The notes beneath the pieces were generated by a model. The model searched no databases. It had not been told where the DNA came from and saw nothing but the letters and a program-made list of their open reading frames with translations. DNA of 9,665 nt from Candidatus Aminicenantota bacterium (lineage in GTDB: Bacteria; Acidobacteriota; Aminicenantia; UBA2199). This document shows positions 1-4,757 of the stretch, piece after piece (the first letter of the stretch is position 1; each line of letters begins with the position of its first letter). Location: contig CP070627.1 of assembly GCA_020355945.1 (NCBI GenBank), forward strand, positions 1,092,599 through 1,102,263. The letters are read 5' to 3'. The translations under genes and the position numbers were made by a program.

Positions 1-645
1 CCCGCTTTCATCTTTTCCGAATTCGAATTTGGTATCAGCGATGATGATGCCTTTTTCATAGGCGTGTTTACTGGCATGTTTATAGAGGGCAATGGATAGT
101 TCCCGGATTTCTTCCGCATCCCTTTTCCCTACCAGGTTAGTCATTTGCTCAAAGGTAAGATTTTCATCGTGGCCCTGTTCGGCTTTGGTAGTAGGGGTGA
201 AAATCGGTCCCGGGAAGCGATCGGCAAATTTTAATCCCGGCGCTAGTTTGATGCCGCAGATTTCACCGCTTTTTTCATAGGTTTTCCAGCCCGAACCCAC
301 AATATAACCACGAACAATCGCCTCAATCGGATAGGTTTGCAGTTTCCTGGTCAGTACGGCCCGTTTTGCAATCATTGGTGCAAAGGCTTTAAACTCCTCC
401 AATTTTTCCGGCTCATCGCAGACAATATGATTGGGAATTAAATCCCTGGTGTATTTGAACCAAAAAGCTGAGAGTTGGTTCAATACTTTTCCTTTATCAG
501 GGATTAAGGAGGGGAGCACATAGTCATAGGCGGATATCCGGTCCGTGGAAACAATGAGCAGTTGATTGTCTTTTTCAAAGACATCCCTGACCTTTCCTCT
601 TTTAAACAATTTAAACGGTAAGTCAATACTTCCTATACCTTCCAT
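1..645 (-). CDS. purC: Phosphoribosylaminoimidazole-succinocarboxamide synthase (SAICAR synthetase), C-terminus cut by window edge
   Basis: Cytosolic enzyme of de novo purine synthesis: it joins aspartate to CAIR using ATP to give SAICAR. I translated the minus strand from the ATG at 645; the frame stays open for 215 codons to the window edge, so the 3' end is missing. Visible family motifs are GKVRDVF (residues 17-23), STDRISAYD (33-41), VRGYIVGSGWKTY (111-123), TPTTKAEQGHDE (150-161) and ADTKFEFG (203-210); these cover nucleotide- and substrate-binding segments of the SAICAR synthetase fold. The segment around TPTTKAEQGHDE marks the longer, yeast ADE1-like form (roughly 290-310 residues) rather than the shorter E. 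coli form, so about 80-90 residues should lie outside. The start is supported by a GGAG-type SD about 8-11 nt upstream. It lies downstream of hppA on the same strand, but a strong terminator separates them. Family identity is near certain. Confidence 0.96.
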   Translation of the reverse strand, partial: MEGIGSIDLPFKLFKRGKVRDVFEKDNQLLIVSTDRISAYDYVLPSLIPDKGKVLNQLSAFWFKYTRDLIPNHIVCDEPEKLEEFKAFAPMIAKRAVLTRKLQTYPIEAIVRGYIVGSGWKTYEKSGEICGIKLAPGLKFADRFPGPIFTPTTKAEQGHDENLTFEQMTNLVGKRDAEEIRELSIALYKHASKHAYEKGIIIADTKFEFGKDESG

Positions 646-666
646 CAATCAGTCTCCGTTATATCA

Positions 667-695
667 ATTATAAAAAACGTGAAGCTGAGGTTGAA
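667..695 (-). promoter_or_regulatory. Weak candidate promoter for purC, overlapping the hppA terminator
   Basis: On the minus strand a perfect TATAAT lies at 667-672, about 22 nt before the purC start codon. Seventeen bp upstream is only TTCAAC (690-695; three of six matches to TTGACA), which falls in the loop of the terminator hairpin. The -10 match is good but the region is AT-rich, so this may be chance. If real, purC is transcribed independently with a leader of about 15 nt. Confidence 0.3.
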
Positions 696-706
696 CCTCA
701 GCTTCA
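671..706 (-). terminator. Rho-independent terminator downstream of hppA
   Basis: Positions 680-690 and 696-706 form a perfect 11-bp stem (arm TGAAGCTGAGG) around a 5-nt loop. On the minus strand the stem is followed by a run of six T (671-676), two bases past its foot. It begins 23 nt after the hppA stop codon, the expected place for an intrinsic terminator of hppA. On the plus strand no T tract follows, so it acts in the minus direction only. Confidence 0.9.
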
Positions 707-728
707 TCGTTAATTATGCATGATTGGT

Positions 729-2936
729 TTACATCAAAGAGTAGCCTACACTTAGACCGGCCACCACGATGGAGATCATACTCATTAATTTAATCAGGAT
801 ATTCAGGGAGGGGCCGGAGGTATCTTTCAGGGGATCACCCACGGTATCCCCCACAACGCCGGCTTTATGGGCGGGAGAACCTTTTCCGCCCAGGTTGCCT
901 TCTTCGATATATTTTTTGGCATTGTCCCAGGACCCGCCGGCATTGGCCATGAATATAGCCAGGATAAAACCGGCACTCAGGGCACCTACCAACAGTCCCA
1001 TTACACCGGCTACGCCCAGGATAACACCGGTAAGAATAGGAATGGTAATGGCCAGTGAAGAGGGTAGGATCATTTCTCTTTGCGCCCCCTGGATGGAAAT
1101 CTGCACGCAGGATTGGTAATCGGGTTTAGCCGAACCATCCCAGATACCTTTAATTTCCTTGAATTGTCGTCGGACTTCTTCCACCATGCGGGACGCTGCC
1201 CGTCCCACCGCTTTCATGGTAAGACCGGAGAACATGAAGGCCATCATAGCACCGATAAACACCCCGATAATGACCCGGGGGTTCATTAAATGCACTTTGA
1301 AGATTTCCATGAATTTTTCAATAGATATTTTATCCACCAGTTCAGCGGCATTGTATTGGGAGAGGAATCCGGGTAATTCGCCCCCGCTTTTGAGGATGTG
1401 TTTCATGCCCATTTTTACTTCTTCGATATAGGCGGCCAGCAGTGCTAAGGCGGTTAGAGCCGCGGACCCGATGGCAAAGCCTTTCCCGGTAGCAGCCGTG
1501 GTGTTGCCCAAAGAATCCAGGGCATCGGTGCGTTTCCTTACTTCTCCGGGCAAACCGGCCATCTCAGCGTTACCACCGGCATTATCGGCAATCGGGCCAT
1601 AAGCGTCGGTGGCCAATGTGATCCCCAGTGTAGAGAGCATCCCCACGGCAGCCACGCCAATGCCGTAAAGCCCGGTAATCGCATTACCTTCCTTAAATCC
1701 GCCGGCAAAAGCAAATGCGCCGATAATACCAACGGCAACGGAAATCACCGGGATGGCGGTGGAGATCATTCCCGAAGACAGGCCGGCAATAATCACTGTG
1801 GCTTCACCTGTAGCGGTTTGGTTCGCCACTTCGCGGGTGGGCTTATAGCTGTGAGAGGTGTAGTGCTCTACGCTTTTACCAATAATAATACCAACAATTA
1901 ATCCCACCACAATGGACCCGAAGATTCCCAGGTTATTGGGTAGTAAGAAGAAAACCGCCGCAAAGGAACCGAGAATGATGATCCCGGAGCTCACATTAAT
2001 CCCGAATCCCAGGGAGCCTAACAGTTGTTTTTGAGTGGCGCCTTCTTTGGTTCTTACCAGGTAGATGCCCAGGACAGAAGCCAGTATCCCGATCCCGGCG
2101 ATGATCATGGGTAGGATAACTGCGTTAAAACTTACGGCTTTTCCTGCTGTCAGGAAAGCAGAAGCCCCCAGTGCAGCCGAAGCCAGGATAGACCCGGCAT
2201 AGGACTCATAAAGGTCAGCCCCCATTCCAGCCACATCACCCACGTTATCACCCACGTTATCGGCAATGGTGGCGGGGTTTCGGGGATCGTCTTCCGGGAT
2301 GTTTTGTTCTACTTTACCCACCAGGTCAGCACCCACGTCAGCGGCTTTGGTATAGATACCGCCGCCTACCCTGGCAAAGAGCGCCTGCAGCGATGCCCCC
2401 ATACCAAAGGAGAGCATGGTGACAGTGGTGATTACCAGGTTGTATTTCAAGACGAGATGGAGCACGATGAACCATAACGAGATATCCACCAGGGCCAATC
2501 CTACCACCACCAGTCCCATTACCGCGCCGCTTCTAAAAGCCACTTTCAGTCCCTTATCCAGTGATTCCCTGGCCTGGTTGGTGGTCCTGGCCGAAGCATA
2601 GGTGGCGGTTACCATGCCGATAAAACCACACAGCCCGGAAAAGAATCCCCCGGTGAGGAAGGCAAAGGGTGTCCAGGGAGATTGAACGCCCAATACAAAT
2701 GATAAAAAGGCCAAAAATAGGGCTGCGATGACGAAGAATATAGCAACGATTTTGTACTGTTGTTTAATATAAGCTCTTGCACCTTGCCTGACAGCTTCTG
2801 CAATTTCCACCATTTTTTCCGTGCCTTCGGAGAGTTTCATCATTTTTTTGTAGAAAGCAAAGGCAAAAATGAGCGCGATAACTGCTGAAACCGGAGCGGC
2901 TGCAAAAAGAAGTGTGTGTGCTGTAACATCTGTCAT
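729..2936 (-). CDS. hppA: Membrane-bound ion-translocating pyrophosphatase, K+-dependent type (H+ and/or Na+ pump)
   Basis: Integral membrane pump that hydrolyses pyrophosphate to two phosphates and exports H+ or Na+. The 735-residue length and roughly 16 hydrophobic segments fit the family. Substrate-binding motifs are present: GGGIYTKAADVGADLVGKVE (191-210), EDDPRNPATIADNVGDNVGD (215-234), TDAYGPIADNAGGNAEM (443-459), MANAGGSWDNAKK (663-675) and DTVGDPLKDTSGPS (697-710). In GNTTAATGKG (477-486) the K+-site positions carry Ala (481) and Gly (484); K+-independent enzymes have Lys and Thr there, so this one should need K+. The conserved acidic residue of the ion gate is in ADLYES (E244). Sequence alone does not settle Na+ versus H+. 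The start has an AGGAG SD 8-9 nt upstream, and a near-consensus promoter lies at 2979-3007. An intrinsic terminator follows. It probably salvages energy from pyrophosphate released by biosynthesis. Confidence 0.97.
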   Translation of the reverse strand: MTDVTAHTLLFAAAPVSAVIALIFAFAFYKKMMKLSEGTEKMVEIAEAVRQGARAYIKQQYKIVAIFFVIAALFLAFLSFVLGVQSPWTPFAFLTGGFFSGLCGFIGMVTATYASARTTNQARESLDKGLKVAFRSGAVMGLVVVGLALVDISLWFIVLHLVLKYNLVITTVTMLSFGMGASLQALFARVGGGIYTKAADVGADLVGKVEQNIPEDDPRNPATIADNVGDNVGDVAGMGADLYESYAGSILASAALGASAFLTAGKAVSFNAVILPMIIAGIGILASVLGIYLVRTKEGATQKQLLGSLGFGINVSSGIIILGSFAAVFFLLPNNLGIFGSIVVGLIVGIIIGKSVEHYTSHSYKPTREVANQTATGEATVIIAGLSSGMISTAIPVISVAVGIIGAFAFAGGFKEGNAITGLYGIGVAAVGMLSTLGITLATDAYGPIADNAGGNAEMAGLPGEVRKRTDALDSLGNTTAATGKGFAIGSAALTALALLAAYIEEVKMGMKHILKSGGELPGFLSQYNAAELVDKISIEKFMEIFKVHLMNPRVIIGVFIGAMMAFMFSGLTMKAVGRAASRMVEEVRRQFKEIKGIWDGSAKPDYQSCVQISIQGAQREMILPSSLAITIPILTGVILGVAGVMGLLVGALSAGFILAIFMANAGGSWDNAKKYIEEGNLGGKGSPAHKAGVVGDTVGDPLKDTSGPSLNILIKLMSMISIVVAGLSVGYSLM

Positions 2937-2978
2937 TGTTGTTACTCCTTTTCCTGTTTTCTGTGAATTTAAATTGAA

Positions 2979-3007
2979 ATTGTAATAAATTTAACCGCTT
3001 TTGTCAA
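2979..3007 (-). promoter_or_regulatory. Sigma-70-type promoter of hppA
   Basis: On the minus strand TTGACA (3002-3007) is a perfect -35 box, followed by a 17-bp spacer and TACAAT (2979-2984), one mismatch from the -10 consensus. Transcription should start near 2972, giving a 5' leader of about 36 nt that includes the AGGAG site before the ATG at 2936. The position and spacing fit constitutive expression of hppA as its own unit. Confidence 0.85.
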
Positions 3008-3015
3008 TGAAAAAG

Positions 3016-3079
3016 TTGAGTTTAGATTCACCATCATTTTGCCCCCTCTTTTTATTAATAAAGTCCAGGCTAAACTCAA
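3016..3079. repeat. 10-bp inverted repeat between the ATPase gene and the hppA promoter
   Basis: TTGAGTTTAG at 3016-3025 is exactly complementary to CTAAACTCAA at 3070-3079, with 44 bp between the arms. It lies after the stop codon of the ATPase gene (3104) and just upstream of the hppA -35 box (3007). The long loop and lack of an adjacent T tract make it a poor intrinsic terminator. It could be a pair of binding half-sites or chance; a 10-bp exact match in a short intergenic stretch is mildly unexpected. Confidence 0.4.
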
Positions 3080-3103
3080 ACGGGTAATCGAAAACCTCCG
3101 GGA

Positions 3104-4405
3104 TTAAATTGGGAACAGCGAAATGGCATAAAGTGGGTAATTGCAGATATTATTGGTTTTTTGAAGGTTTTGCAGACTGGTTCGGCATAGGAGCCCGGGT
3201 TTATATTTTTCATTATAAACCTTGAGGCTTTTACTTTTCAGATTAAGCCCGGCTTTGGCTTCCAATGGACATACACCATCTTTTAACGTAAAGACAAAAT
3301 CCACTTCGGCTTTACCAGCACTGGTCCAATAATACAAATCTTCCCGGATTTTTGGTTTAAGCTGTTGAGCCACGTAATTTTCTACCAATGCCCCATGAAA
3401 ATGAGAAAAAATGGCGCTGCCTTCCAGGATTAATCCCGGGGATAAATTAACCATGGTTCCCAGCAAGCCGACATCCAGGAGAAATACCTTAAAAATAGTT
3501 GAGTTACTGTAAGCATGAAGAGGCAGTCCCGGTTTTGAAATGTGATACGACTTATAAATAATGCCAGCATCCAATAACCATTGCAATGCTCTTTCGTAAT
3601 CCCTGGCCCTGGCGCTTTTACGTACAGCGGAAAAGATAAATTTCTTATTTTCTTTGGACAGGTGCGTGGGGATGGATCGCCATATTTCAGAAATCTTCAT
3701 TATATCTGATTTTTCCGCATGCTTAGAAAAATCGAGAAGATAAGAATCAATGATCTCCTGTTGAACCTGACGGGTAACCTGGAAACTGGCGGTCTGAACA
3801 TAGGTGGATATTGCTTCGGGCATACCCCCGGTCAGGTAATAGTTTTTTAAAAGCTCCAGCAGTTCCACATGAAAGGGTTCCGGGAAAGGGTGAAAATCAT
3901 GTTGATTCTCTTCAATGAGATTTCGGAGCACTGATTTTTGCATGGCATCGAGGAATTCCGGGAAAGACAGGGGATAAAGGTCCAGGAAATTAACCTGGCC
4001 CACCGGGAACGACTTTTGCCCTGTCAATTTTATCCCTAACAGTGATCCTGCGGCTGCCACATGATACTCATTGGCATTCTCCCTGAAACTCTTCAACGTC
4101 TTCAGCGCATTTGGTGAAGCCTGGATTTCATCAAAGATAAGCAAGGTAGAACCGGGGGATATCTTCACCTCCCCATAAGCGGACAGAGACCTTATGATTC
4201 TCTGAAGATCGAATCTCCGGGCAAAAATAGCATCCAGGGTGGGATCATCTTCGAAATTCAGATAAACGCTGTTTTCATATTCTTTTTTTCCGAACTCCTT
4301 TAGTATATAGGTCTTACCCACCTGGCGTGCGCCTCGTAAAACCAGGGGTTTACGCCATTCCGTCTGTTTCCAGTCTAATAGTTTTTTATAAATGTCCCGT
4401 TTCAT
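3104..4405 (-). CDS. AAA_14/DUF4143-family ATPase of unknown target
   Basis: A P-loop ATPase with a C-terminal domain of the DUF4143 type; such genes are common in bacteria and archaea and their physiological role is unsettled. Numbered from the ATG at 4405 (433 residues): Walker A GARQVGKT at 25-32, Walker B LLIFDE at 88-93, a sensor-like AAAGS at about 117-121, then a helical middle. The C-terminal part has DAGIIYKSYHI (about 279-289), FLLDVGLLG (about 308-316), GALVENYVAQQL (about 338-349), and E367-V-D369 followed by E382-A-K384. The last set resembles the D-ExK pattern of PD-(D/E)XK nucleases, an inference only. A longer reading from GTG at 4474 adds 23 residues, but that GTG lies upstream of the likely transcription start and inside the palindrome array. 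The family similarity also begins at MKRDIYKKLLDW, so I prefer 4405. There is no SD, consistent with a leaderless mRNA. Monocistronic. Confidence 0.9.
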   Translation of the reverse strand: MKRDIYKKLLDWKQTEWRKPLVLRGARQVGKTYILKEFGKKEYENSVYLNFEDDPTLDAIFARRFDLQRIIRSLSAYGEVKISPGSTLLIFDEIQASPNALKTLKSFRENANEYHVAAAGSLLGIKLTGQKSFPVGQVNFLDLYPLSFPEFLDAMQKSVLRNLIEENQHDFHPFPEPFHVELLELLKNYYLTGGMPEAISTYVQTASFQVTRQVQQEIIDSYLLDFSKHAEKSDIMKISEIWRSIPTHLSKENKKFIFSAVRKSARARDYERALQWLLDAGIIYKSYHISKPGLPLHAYSNSTIFKVFLLDVGLLGTMVNLSPGLILEGSAIFSHFHGALVENYVAQQLKPKIREDLYYWTSAGKAEVDFVFTLKDGVCPLEAKAGLNLKSKSLKVYNEKYKPGLLCRTSLQNLQKTNNICNYPLYAISLFPI

Positions 4406-4414
4406 AATAGGATT

Positions 4415-4443
4415 AATATAACACAAGAAAAAGATATTGTCAA
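4415..4443 (-). promoter_or_regulatory. Promoter of the AAA ATPase gene, placed for a leaderless transcript
   Basis: On the minus strand TTGACA (4438-4443) is a perfect -35 box, with a 17-bp spacer and TATATT (4415-4420), one mismatch from TATAAT. Only 9 nt separate the -10 box from the ATG at 4405, so transcription should begin 0-4 nt before the start codon. This rules against the GTG start at 4474, which lies upstream of the promoter, and explains the missing Shine-Dalgarno site. Confidence 0.8.
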
Positions 4444-4448
4444 TTTTT

Positions 4449-4538
4449 CGTTCTAAAAACGTGAAGTTCTTCACATTTTTGGAACGAATATTGTGAGTTT
4501 TCTCACATTTTTGGAACGAATAATGTGTTTGGACTCAC
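4449..4538. repeat. 32-bp periodic array of imperfect palindromes upstream of the ATPase promoter (candidate operator array)
   Basis: Three 14-bp palindrome-like sites start at 4461 (GTGAAGTTCTTCAC), 4493 (GTGAGTTTTCTCAC) and 4525 (GTGTTTGGACTCAC), exactly 32 bp apart. The first has perfect 6-bp arms and the second 5-bp arms; the third keeps only GTG/CAC plus part of the right arm. The two 18-bp spacers are nearly identical and share ATTTTTGGAACGAATA. A 20-bp segment is exactly repeated at 4471-4490 and 4503-4522. An inverted copy of the spacer (4449-4460) precedes the first site, so 4449-4465 and 4470-4486 can form a 17-bp stem with one wobble, one mismatch and a GTTC loop. The array ends 6 bp from the ATPase -35 box. 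Thirty-two bp is about three helical turns, so bound proteins would share one face of the DNA. Which protein binds is unknown. Confidence 0.75.
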
Positions 4539-4604
4539 CAGCATATTTTCATCATCCACAAAGTGCAGGAAAACCGGGGACAAGAGAAAAAGATTATTCA
4601 AAAC

Positions 4605-4650
4605 GAAATTTGTAATTTGTTTGCAATTTAGTGATTGGCATTTGGAATTT
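4605..4650. repeat. Degenerate AATTTG-rich short-period repeat
   Basis: This stretch is built from variants of a 7-nt word, GAAATTT (4605-4611) and GTAATTT (4612-4618), then looser copies such as GCAATTT and GGAATTT to 4650. It lies in the 4539-4757 gap, where I see no credible gene: the only open frame, on the minus strand, has no recognisable protein character and spans repeats and a promoter. It resembles in style the 7-nt and 9-nt repeats further right. Confidence 0.5.
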
Positions 4651-4658
4651 AGCTGCCT

Positions 4659-4687
4659 TTGACAAAAAAAAATCGAAAGTGTATCAT
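4659..4687 (+). promoter_or_regulatory. Sigma-70-type promoter of the secreted beta-helix protein gene
   Basis: TTGACA (4659-4664) is followed by a 17-bp spacer, beginning with an A tract, and TATCAT (4682-4687), which has four of six consensus bases. Transcription would start near 4694, about 64 nt before the ATG at 4758. A small inverted repeat, CATTG/CAATG (4685-4689 and 4695-4699), overlaps the -10 box and likely start site and could be an operator, but it is short. Confidence 0.65.
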
Positions 4688-4710
4688 TGGGGAACAATGT
4701 CAAAAATTTT

Positions 4711-4741
4711 TGTGTCTCTTCGTGTAACTTCGTGGCTAAAA
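4711..4741 (+). repeat. Dispersed repeat, copy 1 (plus orientation)
   Basis: The core CTTCGTGTAACTTCGTGGCT occupies 4718-4737. The 31-nt segment 4711-4741 matches 8675-8705 at 28 of 31 positions, and the 20-nt core occurs exactly inverted at 7630-7649. Internally it is itself an imperfect tandem repeat of about 10 nt (CTTCGTGTAA / CTTCGTGGCT). It would lie in the 5' leader of the beta-helix gene mRNA, just before its ribosome-binding site. Confidence 0.8.
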
Positions 4742-4757
4742 AGGCAGGAGGTATAAA

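Noticed and set aside
3016..3079. Intrinsic terminator of the ATPase gene
   Set aside because: The arms are 44 bp apart and no T tract follows the distal arm, so it does not have terminator form.
4449..4538. Short CRISPR-like array (repeat plus spacer of regular length)
   Set aside because: The 'spacers' are nearly identical to each other, there are only three units, they are palindromic operator-like sites, and no cas gene is near.
4503..4703. 66-codon open frame on the minus strand between the ATPase and beta-helix genes
   Set aside because: It covers the palindrome array, a degenerate repeat and the plus-strand promoter, and its translation has no domain-like character or SD.
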